NCBI RefSeq assembly: GCF_958295425.1
Contig: NC_081150.1
Span: forward strand, 7,191,001 to 7,255,000
Length of the DNA: 64,000 bases
Source: Solea solea
Lineage: Eukaryota > Chordata > Actinopteri > Pleuronectiformes > Soleidae
Direction: 5' to 3'
Shown: positions 34,312-46,328 of the stretch, in pieces
How positions within the stretch are numbered: position 1 is the stretch's first letter
Layout of the letters: each line of letters opens with the position of its first letter
Program-made: the position numbers and the translations under genes
Notes under the pieces: model-generated
What the model was told of the DNA's origin: nothing
Database searches by the model: none
What the model saw: only the letters and a program-made list of their open reading frames with translations

Positions 34312-35241
34312 TTACTTATTTATGAAGTTTTTTAAAGAGAACAGGTTATTCCCTATCCCGTACACATACGGACTGATGGATGTATAGGAAGTAGAGAAAA
34401 AGAACTCCACTTCTACCAAAAAAGGATACTCTGTGTGGTCAAATGACAGCTGAAGGATCAGGTAAATACTCCAGTCTATTTGGAACAACCCCATGGCCGC
34501 CAGTACAGCTATAATACTTCTCTGAAGCCCTGGTCCTTTACTCTTCTTGCTGGATTGGCTCAAGCCGGTCTCTTTTGATACTGATGCCACCCTTTTCCTC
34601 TGGCTGAGCAGCACCACAACGATGAGGCAGCCGGTGATGGTGATGATGACCAGAGGCAGCAGGTTGCACATCGTGACGAACACGTATTTGAAGACGCGGT
34701 TGATTAAGGGACAAAATGTTTTACTGCACTGAAAGAAGTCTGGTGGGCAGGTGCTTTTGCCTCTAGTGGCGTTGTCCCCAACAGTGCCTTGCAGGTTGAT
34801 GATGAAAACGGGAAAGCTGAGGAGCACGGAGAGCATCACACAAAACACACACACCATGAAGGCTGCCCTGAAGCTGTCCAGGCACACTGGGAGACTGACC
34901 CTCTTATTGGCATCTCTCAGCTTCTGGTAGCGGTAGATGCTAATGAGGACAGTGAAGAGGATGCTGCCAATTTCCCCAAATAGCGTCAAGAACTTGAATA
35001 TGCGACACAGCAAAGAGCCGGTGACCGTGAGCGTAGTCTCGAGGGTGACAATGTCATAGATGTTCATGATGATAATTTCCTCCAGGTTTGCTATCGCCAA
35101 TCCCAGAAGGAAGAACTCATAGGATTTCACTCGTGAGAACCTGCTCTGAATGATGGATAGGATGAGAAGTGCATTCCCCACGAGTCCTATGCAGGAAATG
35201 AACACTCTTAAGCCCAGAAGGTTCAGAGTAAAATCTCCCAT
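34312..35241 (-). CDS. V1R-type olfactory receptor (ora-like GPCR), single exon, intact
   Basis: A 309-aa seven-transmembrane protein in one uninterrupted exon. Start: ATG at 35241; a longer frame would need a GTG at 35265. TM1 ~10-31 with the GN pair (GLVGNALL), TM2 ~43-62, TM3 ~79-102 ending SIYRYQKLRDANKR (Arg104 in the DRY position, no Asp before it), TM4 ~126-148, second extracellular loop with N-glycosylation site NAT (157) and several cysteines, TM5 ~187-212, TM6 ~241-264, TM7 ending TSISPYVYGIGNN instead of NPxxY. YRYQKLRDA and the SPY ending are traits I associate with fish ora (V1R-related) receptors, thought to detect pheromones or odorants in olfactory epithelium. Being single-exon and alone favours ora5 or ora6 over the paired ora1/2 and ora3/4, but this is inference, so no symbol is given. 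Confidence 0.85.
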   Translation of the reverse strand: MGDFTLNLLGLRVFISCIGLVGNALLILSIIQSRFSRVKSYEFFLLGLAIANLEEIIIMNIYDIVTLETTLTVTGSLLCRIFKFLTLFGEIGSILFTVLISIYRYQKLRDANKRVSLPVCLDSFRAAFMVCVFCVMLSVLLSFPVFIINLQGTVGDNATRGKSTCPPDFFQCSKTFCPLINRVFKYVFVTMCNLLPLVIITITGCLIVVVLLSQRKRVASVSKETGLSQSSKKSKGPGLQRSIIAVLAAMGLFQIDWSIYLILQLSFDHTEYPFLVEVEFFFSTSYTSISPYVYGIGNNLFSLKNFINK

Positions 35242-37065
35242 TATTGTAAGCCGGCTCGATCTCACAAAACGGACACTTCTGTGTTGTTGTCACAGGAGAA
35301 GAAAGAAGTGCGATTTGCCGCACGGATGACCATATTCACTTCTCTGTTCTCTAAGGTGCCAAGAAACTGGATTGGTGATTGGCTGTGCTCGTTATAGAGA
35401 AAGGAAAATGGGTGTGTTTTTTTTGTTTTTTTTACCTTTGAGCTTTTCAAAGCTTCATCTTGAGACCAGCACTGTCTCTGTGCAAAGAAGTTTTTCCACT
35501 GGCTGACATCACTGAAGGCAAATCCCGTGAGAGCACACATCTCCTTTTAACACCTGTACACCATTTCAGACAATTTTGTTGCCCAATTAACACGTTTCAA
35601 CCTTAGCAGTGTCTTTGTTAGCACTTTCTTCTATTACTCATTTGTTATAAATCTTGATATACTGACTCTCTCTGTGTGTGTGTGTGTGTGTCCTAATGAG
35701 GCATAACACAATATCAGAAGAAGAAGTTTAGGGCCATGATTTGAATTGTAGTTAGCTAAAGTTAGGGTTAGGCATTAACTTGTTAAGTTAGGGATGCAGC
35801 TAGAATTAGAAAGGACAAACTGAGCATATTTGCACATGTCAGCATAATGGAATTTGGATTAAAAGCATAGTGATATCATTCTGTCCAAAGACAATGTGGA
35901 TAATTGAGAGGAAAAAAAAGATAAACTGTGTGTCCATATGTCTCTCTTTGTGTGGATGTGAGGTGGACAGTGTGTTATGAAAAGACCCCAAAGGACAGTC
36001 ACTGGTCGACCCTGCTGTTGACACAGGACCAGTTCATGTTCCAACTTGTCTCTTTTCCTCTTTTCCACTGTCTAGTTAGCAGTCGTTCTCTTCAGCCATC
36101 CTATGTCCTGATTCAGCTTAATTGTGAATCCCACAGTGTGTGTGTGTGTGTGTGTGCGTCTGTCTGTATGTGTAATTAACAATAAGCCCTGCACTGGCAG
36201 TAAACGGGTAGACTAAGTGTTGCATAATACACAATGAGCCTGACAGCTTGGTCCTTTTTCACCATTGAATAATTAGTGATCAGACACCTGATCAAATGGC
36301 AGTCTATATGGTTATTTCACACTAATAAGGCGCCTGACAATTAATTAGTTGCTTGTAAGTGTATATTGTTTTTTAGTGTATACTACAGTAATTTGTTCCA
36401 AATCAATGCAAAACCACTGTTATTTTAGTCTAATACAGTTAAATGAATCTTTTCCTCATTTGGATACACAAATACTGATTGTTTAGAAAACACCAAACAA
36501 ACCCTACTAGAATAGACTGCAGAGACAGACCACATAAACAAGTCTAGTAACTCTGTTGGGTTGTATACCAGGGGCTACATTCTAACATCAACCTGTAAAC
36601 GTGTGCATAATCCCAATGCTAACACGTTAATGTAAAGCAGATACACCCCCAAATTAGTGTGTTAGCATGCTAACATCTGCTATTAACTCAAAACTAAAGT
36701 CGAGTGGAGGCTAAAGGGGATGTTATTAGTCAGTCATAAGTCACATATATTTTAAATAAAAGGTGAAAAATGTCATGGTTTATCTTGATGGAGAGATGAT
36801 TAAAGTGGGCTGTAAATTCTATAACAATCCACTAAAATGCACCACATCCTCTGGGGATCCTGAATGTGTTAGTCATGGCTTGATGCCACTCTTTTTGTGT
36901 CCAATATAATACCAGTATCACAACCGTGATGATGTACATATGCCGATATCAGTCCAACACACAGCTTTGCCTTAGTGTTGATGCATTTAACATGGAAAAC
37001 ATTCACAACATTGTCACATGGTGGTGGTGGACATCTCTCTTTACAGCACGTTGCCTGTGTTTAGT

Positions 37066-37270
37066 GAAACATCCATCCATCCATCCAGCCATCCATCCAT
37101 CGTCAACCACTTTATCCTTCACTTCAGGGTCAGGGGGAACTCGAGTCAGTCCCTGCTGACATAGAATGAAGGGCAGGGTACACTCAGGTCGCCAGGCAAT
37201 GGCAGGACCAACACACAGGGACCAACAACCACTCACTCTCACACTCACACCTACAGAAATATAGGTAAAT
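37066..37270 (-). repeat. Interspersed repeat tail, reverse orientation, starting in (ATCC)n
   Basis: Begins in repeated catccatc, then accactttatccttcacttc and ggtcgccaggcaatggca, and ends tcactctcacactcacacct. This is the reverse of the retroelement-like tail found elsewhere in the window. Confidence 0.6.
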
Positions 37271-37325
37271 GCAGTAGAACCGGGATCTGACTGGTGACCT
37301 GACCTTCCTGCTGTGGCCCTTTATG

Positions 37326-37920
37326 ACACTTTTCCACTACATAGTACCGGCACGCCTCACTTTGGCTCGTCTCTACATGGTTGGTTGGTTTTCCATTACT
37401 ATAGTACCTCCTCAATGTGGGTGGAGTCATCATAGCATGGCTGCATGAAACTGCCGTGCTGTTGTTTTACATGTGACACACACAAACAAGCAGTTGTTTT
37501 CAGTGTATTAGGTGTAACTGAATCATTAGACTCAGTTCATTAAAAAGATTTGTTCAACACTTCTGGGGTTGTGAATTGTTGTTAAATGTTGAGATTTTAG
37601 ACATTTCCTTGCTAAATGTTGGACATTAGCGCATGTTGTCAGATTTTTTAAGTCTTTTTAACTGATCTACAATTCGGCATCGGTTTGGTTTGATTCTTGT
37701 GTCGGACGTCGCGCTCATAACTATTCCAGTGACGACACTCTCTGACCAATCAGTGGCCGGCAGTCTGACAACGTCACATATAGTATATTATTAGCTCAGC
37801 TTGCTTGGAACCTCACCAGAGCAGGTACTAAAAATAGACCAGGTGCTATCACTAATGGAAAAGCAAAAAAAAAAAACGTGGCAAGTCGAGCCTTGCCGGC
37901 ACTGTGTAGTGGAAAAGAGC
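37326..37920. mobile_element. Non-autonomous DNA transposon (MITE-like), ~590 bp
   Basis: The ends are inverted repeats: left cttttccactacatagtacc then ggcacg; right ccggcactgtgtagtggaaaag. Sub-terminal parts also mirror each other (tttccattactatagtacct on the left; ggtgctatcactaatggaaa on the right). There is no coding frame. It resembles a hAT/PIF-type MITE common in fish; the superfamily is not decided by what I can see. Confidence 0.75.
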
Positions 37921-38622
37921 CGTTAGTGAATTATTTACATCATATTTAGGGTTTACAGATATGACCACAGCCCATTAGAAACCCAATGTTGTAGATAATA
38001 GCCACAATACTGTTCATACTTTTCATTTATGAGGGAACAGTTTGTTCAAACTAAAACTATTTATATCCATGCAATCAGGCAACAGTGGTATTTTTTGGGC
38101 CTGCTGTTTTTGAGCCCTCTTACATCTCCTCCCATGAGTGTATGGCTCCTGAAATGGTGCAAAAGTTATACAGTACTAGTTTGGTGACTTTATGAAATTC
38201 CAGAGTAGCCCCGCCCACCTTCATCTTGAGCTCAGGTCTAATCAGAGCAAGTGAAAACACCTGGGTGACTGTGTTTTCAGAGTAGCTGGTTGATGATATC
38301 ATCAAATAAAGATACCATCTTTACTCCATTACTCATGAACTGCACAGAGAAAATCACTTCATCAGACATTACACTTCAGTGAGAGGTGTTTTTACACGTG
38401 AAGCAACAGATGATTGCCTGAAGTCCTGTCCTATGTTCCTCTGAGCTCCCACTTTACTGAAATCATCTTTAACACTGGTTTGATTGATTCATTATCAAAT
38501 GTTATTGAATCTATTGATGTATTAATTAATCACTCTAACATGGATGAGTGTTTCTCTCCTATCGTTATTCCTTTCATCACTTTACATTCAGATTTTGTGA
38601 AATATCAACAATTGAGCTGGAG

Positions 38623-38625
<3 letters not shown>

Positions 38626-38660
<35 letters not shown>

Positions 38661-38930
38661 CAGGTATTACTCATGCTGTGGGGACCTACATCTGTTTACA
38701 CAGTCACATTATGGGGATTTATCTTCCTATGGGGACCAAAATCAACTCCCCATAACCATAATTATTACATTTTAGGGTGAATACATGTTATATGGTTAAT
38801 ATGAGGTTAGGGTTAGGTTGAATGCAAGTCAATATAATGTCCTCTGAAGTCATGGAGAACATGGAATATGTGTGTGCGTGTGTGTGTGCGTGGGGGGGGG
38901 GGCAAATGTGGCAAAGCTCTGCAAAGTTTG
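38626..38930 (+). repeat. (TG)n with attached GGGGACC-type repeat
   Basis: A pure TG run is followed by tgtggggacctacatctgtt, tatggggaccaaaatcaact and gaggttagggttagg, then another tgtgtgcg tract and a G run. Related tg-rich, ggttaggg-containing stretches occur at 42560-42770 and 43755-44090, which suggests a repeat family linked to microsatellites. Confidence 0.55.
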
Positions 38931-40714
38931 AATGTGAACTAAATAATTATAATAATGCTTTGAAAATCTTCAGTGGCCAGAGATAAAAGCTGCTAAATGT
39001 CTATTGCATTTATTTCTTACATGGATTATCTAAAGTGGAGACTTGAACTTGACCCCACCATGACAGTGATCATTTACACTTAGGAATAAACTTCTTAACT
39101 CAGCAACAGTGCTGCATACATGTACCACATGCTAATATGCAGGAGAGGCAGAAATACACTAACCAAACAATGTAAGATTCTATCTATAGAGTGCTTGAGA
39201 ATCATATTTAAGTATCAGGTGAATCGGGTTAATAGTTAATAATGTTCAAAATTTCAGAACCAGGTGTGTTGCCATGTAAACCAAGGAATTAGCTTTTTTT
39301 TTGGTTGCATAACAAACATCATAAGGAGGAAAATAATAAAAAATAAAAGTATAAAAACATCAATGAAAGTACAAGAACAAAAAAACACCTATAAATATAG
39401 GTTTATTCATCAATAAATGAACAGTATTCAGGTTTTACATGAGTAGTTCGTAAATGCCTCGGCTACAGTTTAACAGCATTATTCAAAAGGTTTAAAAACT
39501 CAGAGTCCATGTCCATTCTCGCTTAAGCAGTAATGTGTGATTATACAGAAAAATGTACAACACCTACATGAAAATGTGACAAGACTAGTTGTAGGAGGAA
39601 ACACATTCTAACTCACATTTGTTGTTTTAGACCTCTCACCTCCTTAAGAACTATCATGGGCATTAAACAGTAATCTGCCGAGTGGAAACTACATTTTTAT
39701 GCTGCACATAAACATTCTTTTAAAAAAAGGCAATGAATGTCATGATATACAGTTGAAATTAATATAACATCATCCTCAGGTAATGGACACAGAACCTTTG
39801 TAGGTCAGTTAATTAATTACCCCATTCACATGTTATAACTTATAAATAAGAATTGGCCTACTTTAAAGATAGTTCTGTTTTTTGAAGGTGTGTTTGTATC
39901 AGGTACTGACTCTTTATAGACAATGACTTGGACACTTCCTCTCACTGGTAACATGGCCACCAGCTGGGACAGACGGACGTTAACCACTAACAAAATAAAT
40001 GATAACAAAGGAGTGACTTGTCTTTCTGCTGCTGCTTCCTATGATGAGTCACATAGGTAAATCCAAAGGAAGGATTTCAAAGTCCCAAAATAACACAGTT
40101 GAGCTCACTGATGGAAGCAGCAGTGAATTAAAAAATAATGTGCTGTTATGTATGATTGCGGATTTCTCTTTTTTCTATGGACTTGTGAGAGAGTGGAGAG
40201 TAAGGAGAGAGAGCGAGTGGGTGTTTTACAAACTTCACTTTCCATCCAGAAAAGACTGTCTAACAGCAAGAACATGTGGCGAACATATTCTTGAGATATT
40301 GCAGACTTAAACAGGCCTACTTTTTATTAGGTGAGCCTTTGGTTAAGTGGCTCAAACCTGCTGGCCGCCATGTTATGACTGAGAGAAAGTGTTTGTTCAT
40401 GGTGGCCACTTCAGCGACATGCTCAGTAAAGTCATTGTTGATTATGTTTGTCAGGAACTCATGCAAGGTCAGCTGTTTGAATCCTGGTTAGACCAACAAA
40501 CAGAAACTGAAACATACACTTTACAACCTGTATCACCCGTGGAGTTTGCGTGTTCTGCCGTGTGTGTTTGGATCTTTGTACTCCAGCTTCCTCTCACAGT
40601 CCGAGAACTGGGTGAATGGATGTTTGTCTGCTTGTTTAAAAGACATTGAAATACTATAAACATGTCATAACTGACTCAGAGCTGTCTAAACTTATAACCT
40701 GATACAACTGTTTA

Positions 40715-40905
40715 TATCTGATCCTGGTCCCGCTCTTCTATCTCTCCTCTGTCCCCCATTTCATCCTTTCACCCCAACCGGTCGAGGCAGATGGCCGCAC
40801 ATCTTTGAGTCTGGTTCTGTCAGAGATTTCTTCCTGTTAAAAGGGAGTTTTAGGTAGTGTTTGCTCATTGTGTGAATTGTTGGGTTTCTCTTCTCTGTTG
40901 TGATT
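40715..40905 (+). repeat. Fragment of a common fish interspersed repeat
   Basis: Contains accccaaccggtcgaggcag, atggccgcac, atttcttcctgttaaaaggg and ttgtgtgaattgttgggttt, the hallmark words of a widespread fish repeat (recognised from memory). Non-coding. Confidence 0.7.
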
Positions 40906-40974
40906 TGTAAAATGAGTCCTTTATCAGTCCTGCAGAGGAAATTCCTTCTCTGCATTAAACATTTAACCCATCCT

Positions 40975-41095
40975 CTACTAGAAACCTTCCTAGAATTAGA
41001 AGCAGCGCCCGGGGTTGGGTACCTTGCTCAGGTGTACCCCAGCCCTTTTTTTTTTTTTGACCTGTGGCATTTCGGACCGGCAACCCTCTAGTCAC
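40975..41095 (+). repeat. Fragment of another common fish interspersed repeat
   Basis: Contains agcagcgcccggggttgggt, accttgctcaggtgtacc, a T run, then cggaccggcaaccctctagt. It matches a repeat type with the typical ggtgccttgctcaagggcac core. Confidence 0.6.
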
Positions 41096-41559
41096 AAGAT
41101 AGAAAATTAATTGAATTGTGTCAAACTTTAAGATTTAAGAAACACTCTTCAAAAAACAAAAGAAAAAACACCTGTCTGCTTCTGCCACTTTCTCAGTATA
41201 GAATGGAGAAGACCTGCAGATGTCTTGTTAGAAGCTTTCTGGCCTCTTCATTTTCCCTTTCTGGCCTCTTTGCAATAGCAGTAATAAATTACAATAGATC
41301 TAAAGTTGAGACTTTTATTGAGACTTTGACTCACAGCTCTTCTCGAGTTTTCCGTGGCCTGCACCTCACACACACGGACAGTCATCACCACGTCCAGCTA
41401 ATAACGCCACTAACAGCGCATCTCTCCTCTGACAAAGTTAACGGGGTGGATCCAATGAGGCAGTTACGCGTGGATACGCCTTTAAAAGGCTCACCATGTT
41501 GCCATCACATGCCCCAGCGCAGAAGTAGGATGAGGATGTGCTCGTTATGTAAAACACGT

Positions 41560-42134
41560 TTGTTACTTTTATTCCGAGGACCGCGCGCGGAGACTTTGTG
41601 TTTGTGTTGTTGCTGCTGGGGGTTTCGTGGACTTTGAAGCGCAGGAGGGGGCCAGGCCCTGCCGTCTGTCAGTCCTGTTGTTGCTGCTAGTTGTTGTTCA
41701 GTAGCAACACACACACACACACACACACACAGACTGACTGGTGCGCAAACTGAAAGCTGCCTCTGTGTTAATGCCAAGTGACGGATAGAAGCGACGCGTG
41801 TGAGCGACACTCCGGGTTTGCGGATGAACTAGAAGGACATATTCAAGATACAAACACTGCTCGTGTCGGGGAGGAGGAGTGTTGCCTCTTCTTCTTCTTG
41901 CGGGAGTTGTTTGCTCCGTCTCCGTCGGTAGGCTTTTTTTTTTTTTTTTTTTTTAAGCTCGAGCGGAGCGGAGTGGAGTGGCGAAACCTCGGGTGACATT
42001 CGTGTTTGTGTACTCCAGCCGGACTTGCCTCCACCTTCAGCCGTTTGGGAAAACAAGGTGCCCCGACACGAGTGGCTCCGCCACGCCGTTGAAAAGCCTA
42101 GGTGAGGTGTAGTGGCAGAGAGAGACACGCCACG
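41560..42134 (+). promoter_or_regulatory. bahd1: Candidate distal promoter and 5'UTR exon (donor at 42134)
   Basis: This is a GC- and CpG-richer island (gaccgcgcgcggag, gcgacgcgtgtgagcgac, gagcggagcgg) containing a ~20-nt T run at 41935-41954. It ends in a strong donor, cgccacg then gtaagtag, and a weaker one at about 42102 (ctag then gtgagg). On the plus strand the next gene is bahd1, which in human has a non-coding first exon. No transcript evidence is available, and it could belong to a non-coding RNA. Confidence 0.4.
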
Positions 42135-44593
42135 GTAAGTAGCTGCTGCTGCTGCTGCTTCTGCTTCTGCTGCTGCTCCACGTACATGATATTCTCCTCC
42201 TTCCTCCTCCTTCTCTCATTGAGCTTTCTGCTTGTTTGGTTCGGGCTGCGTGGCCATGCTCTCTCCCGTGTTTCTGCTCTAAAGTCATGAGTGGGGGACG
42301 TTGCAGGGGCAGCTGTGGTGATGAAGGAGATTCCCAGGGAGTGGTACTGTGTCCTAGTGGCCCTACTGAGTGTTATCATAGACCACAACTGCCCTCTCCC
42401 CCCCCCCATCACCACCAGCAGCCACCAGCAGCCACCACAGAACAAGGTCAATGACAGTGACACTGTGTCCACTGAGTTCACTAATATTGTGGTTAGCTCA
42501 TTTGGCTGAATGGCTGTGCTTTTGTGTTCACCTACATGTTGTGTGTGACACCAAACCCACCACTGTGAGGACCATTTGGCAGGTTCTCACAAGTTCAGAG
42601 GACATTTTAGGGTGAAGAGATGGTCTTGAGTCCAGGGTTCATTTTAGTCCTGTGTTTGAGATGAGGTCAAGTTCAGGGGTAAGGGACGAGAGAATGTCCT
42701 CACAAACGAGAGGACATCAAGTTGAAGTTTAGTCAATATAAGTTCAAAGACATCATCCATAAGCAGATTCCTATATTGGAAAATACCAGCTGTCAATCAC
42801 ACTGGCGTCCACTCCAGCGTCTGCTTTCCTCTAAATGGGAACATCATTTATAAAATCAATATCATGTGCTATAGAGGAAGACCTGGAAGTCGTGTTTGAG
42901 ACCGTTAACTCCTGAGGAACAGGTTTAATGATGATGTAGTGAAAAGGTACGATGATGTTCATTTTCCGTAGACTTCGATCTTTTTTCATGGTTGCTATTC
43001 AATATATTGTTAAATCTGGGTTGGCTTCAGGTAGGCAACGGGAAGACTACGTCCATATTTTATAAAGTGTCAATGCTCGTGATTAGAGAGAAGTGTGTTT
43101 GTGTGCGCATATGACGTTTAGGTTGTATGTGCACAGATAGTTAACTAACAGATATAACTAATGTGGGGCTCAAGCACCTGCTCCTTTTTACCTCTGTCCC
43201 AGTAAGGGCTCCATTTAAAAGACAAAAGGATGTAATGGTCAAAATTACGTTGTGATTGCTGTTGTGCATTGTTGCATAGTAATTTAGCAGAAAATTGTTG
43301 AGTACACCTATTAAATATCTGCATGGGTTATTGAAGATAGGTAAGTTAGTACAGGATTTTGCACAGTAATGTTATTTTTTTCAATGAATTTTCACTTGAG
43401 CCCCTGCTGCCTGAAATGTTTGTGCCTGTCACTGCTACAGATAGATCGGGCTAATTCTTTGAATGGCAGATAATGAGTAATCAACCAATTATTACTCAGT
43501 TTTTGTGGACTAAAGCTTTAGTGTACTTGTACATGTACTTTAGTTTATACAATATCTTTCCTTAAACTTGTGCAGACACAAAACACAGAACACAAATGAT
43601 TGAATTTAGGCAGTTTTGTGTCTCATCACTGTTTATTGTTTCACCAAAAAACAAAAGAAAAGAAAACAAACAAACAAACAACACACAGCTTAATCTATTA
43701 TTTATTGGATGATTTCTTAAGATCAGCATCAGCCACAGAAAAACCCATATAGGTCGACCTCAATGGGATTTTTGAGGGTCAAGACTTGGTTGTCAGAGTT
43801 AGGGTTAGAATTAGAGTTAAGGAAGGAAGGGTTGACTAAATCTGGCTGTCCTCACAACTGTAGGGAGCTTCATGGAGACCAAATCCTTGTCCTGCAGAAG
43901 CAGAACCTTAATTATGTGGCTCTGGTTAAGGTGAGTTGTGAATTATGTTTAGGCTGAGGTTAGGGTTAGGAATGAACTGGTTATGACATGGTTAGGGTTT
44001 GTTTAGGCTGCCCAGTTGAATGTGCACCAATGTAGTGTATTAAGAAGAATAGCTGGGCAAACCTGTGTATGTGTGTGTGTGTGTGTGTGTTGAGGTATAT
44101 ACAGACCTCATGGCCCTGAATGCCTGTGGCATTTCTCGGGGCTGTAATTTGTGTTTGATTCATATTGGGCCTGTAAAGGTCCGGCTTCTGTGACCTGTGA
44201 AAGAGACAGAGGCTTTAGGCTAATGGCTGCTCAGGTAAATGCACAAGGATTCACAAAAGCAAGAGAAATCAGTCCTTATCAGTGACGGAATCAATGAGGT
44301 CACAAGGCAATGAGCTCACATCGTGACATCATGGATGCATCTCCACAGGCCTGAGGCCGGGGGGGGGATCAGCGAATGATCATCACCACATGCACTATAC
44401 ATTCACTGATGAGGACAGACTGAGAGGAAAGTGGTTAAGAAGGGCAATACATTGTGAAACGACATATTTTTCTCTTCTTCACTTCATTTTTTCTTTAACC
44501 AGAGAATGGCATTAAAGGGTTTTACATGAAATCAGTTGGTGTAAATATTTCAGTGCTTTATCCACAGTAGCCTGCTAAATGGCACAAGGAATT

Positions 44594-44596
<3 letters not shown>

Positions 44597-44641
<45 letters not shown>

Positions 44642-44662
44642 AGTGTGAGTGTGTGTGTGTTT
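44597..44662. repeat. (TG)n microsatellite
   Basis: About 21 perfect TG units followed by an interrupted TG/GAG tail. Confidence 0.95.
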
Positions 44663-46051
44663 GAGAGAGATAATAGTGAGTGAGCTGTATGTGCAGATCT
44701 TTGATATGACTGCACGGTAGAAAAACAGAATAATTGCTTAATTCAGAGCCCCCAAAACCTTTGTTTTGAACTCAGTGCATTGATTAAAATAATATACAGG
44801 CCAACAAGGAAATATTTAATCAACAATAGTGGATGAATTGTTCGGATCCTGAACCCACATAGCATTCAAACATCTATGCAAGAAAGAGTATAGTGGTATT
44901 AATGTGTAACAAAATAATCCAAATCAAAGGCAAAAGCACTGGTGGGTACGGTAGCTGATTATGTAAGACATTATTATGACACATCAGTGCTAACAGCTTT
45001 TTCTTGTGCTTGCTGGTTGAGATACTTTTAAGTTGTGGTTATTAACCAGAGGGTTAGGTCTTGGCTACAAGATGACTAATTGAGGTGTGAAAAAACAAAG
45101 TTCTACTACTCGGGGTTTCTAAATTTTGGACTGACTTAATTCTTTAATGTGAATTACGGCGTAGTAGAATCTTCTTGCACCTTAGACAGTTATTAAAATG
45201 AGACCATGAGAGAAGTTTTGAGGTGAGACGAGACAAGTGTGTTTTATAAACTCACAATTGTTCAATGTTGATTCCTAAATTAAAAAGCTGTGGTAAAATA
45301 AGACTGAGGAGAACTTTGAACTGTGGATCGCACTTCTCAGTGTCCAGCCAGCTAGAAATGATTATTAGAAGAAGAAGAAGAATGTACTTGCAGTACAGTA
45401 GAAAAATGACTTGGTCACCTTCGACCACGGATGTTCAGTGGGTGAAATAAACAACAAAAAGGACAGAGGAACTTGTGTAGACGTCAGTGACTCAGGTAAA
45501 GGAGACGTTCCTGAAAATATCACTGATTTAGGCCTTTTTTCCCCATAGGTTTTATTAATATACTCCAACAACTCAGGTTCTCAATTGTTCACACAGCCAT
45601 AAATAAACTTTTATATTTCTTTTTTTTTCTTCCTGCCAAATGTCATTTTTCAGAGCTGCCATGAGTTTATCCTGCAGTATAAATGAAAAAGCTGCCTGGC
45701 CACTCTTTGACCCACTAGTTTATTGCAGTTGAACATTAATCTTGAGCAGGCTTTCACCACACAATACTCGTTCTACCCATGTTTTCTCGCTCGTTACCAG
45801 CATAAATGCCACGAAAACCTAATGTTGACATGATTTAATGACTCACACCTAGACCTCGTCATTAAGTAGCCAAGACGGCCTGATAAGTGAGTCATTACTG
45901 CAAAGGCAATCGGCTGTGAGCTGGCAGTGGATTACAGCCAACGTGCCGGTCTAAACGCTGAAGGAAGATGGCCATGTAAGACTGTGAAAGGATTCACATG
46001 CTTTTGCATATTTGTTTGCCATTTTTTTCTATACTTGTTCATGCACTTTTG

Positions 46052-46328
46052 TAGAGCTGCAACAAACGATTATTTTCATAATCCATTAATCTGTCCAAAA
46101 ACCTTAAAAAATGTTGATCGGTGTTCGTCAAACCTGGAAATGATGATGTTCTTAAATGTCTTGTGTTCTCCATAAACCAAAATGATTGACTTTTGAAAAT
46201 GATTTCTTTGTTATCCAGAGGAAAGAAATGAAGAAAATACTCAGATTTAAGAAGCTTAAACAATCGGAAATGTTGGTTGTCGATTAATTTAGTAATCGAT
46301 TAACCGATTAATTGTTTCAGCTCCACAC
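46052..46328. mobile_element. Interspersed element with inverted ends (gagctgcaac / gtttcagctc)
   Basis: It starts agagctgcaacaaacgatta, passes ccataaaccaaaatgattga and aagaagcttaaacaatc, and closes cgattaaccgattaattgtt then tcagctcca. The outer ~10 bp are imperfect inverted repeats and the sub-ends share cgatta words. This is a very common fish repeat type; assignment to a DNA-transposon class is inference. Confidence 0.7.

Larger units (their letters stand above)
35242..41560. other. Intergenic DNA between GPCR and bahd1 5' region
   Basis: No recognisable exon. The interval carries (TG)n tracts (35673-35691, 36136-36158, 38626-38658) and the repeats listed separately at 37066-37920 and 40715-41095. 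A possible promoter for the receptor would be just right of 35241, but no TATA box at a convincing distance stands out. Confidence 0.6.

Noticed and set aside
35764..35790. Telomere-like ttagggtta words (also 38811, 43798, 43960)
   Set aside because: Only one to three units each and part of a dispersed TG-linked repeat; not an interstitial telomere array.
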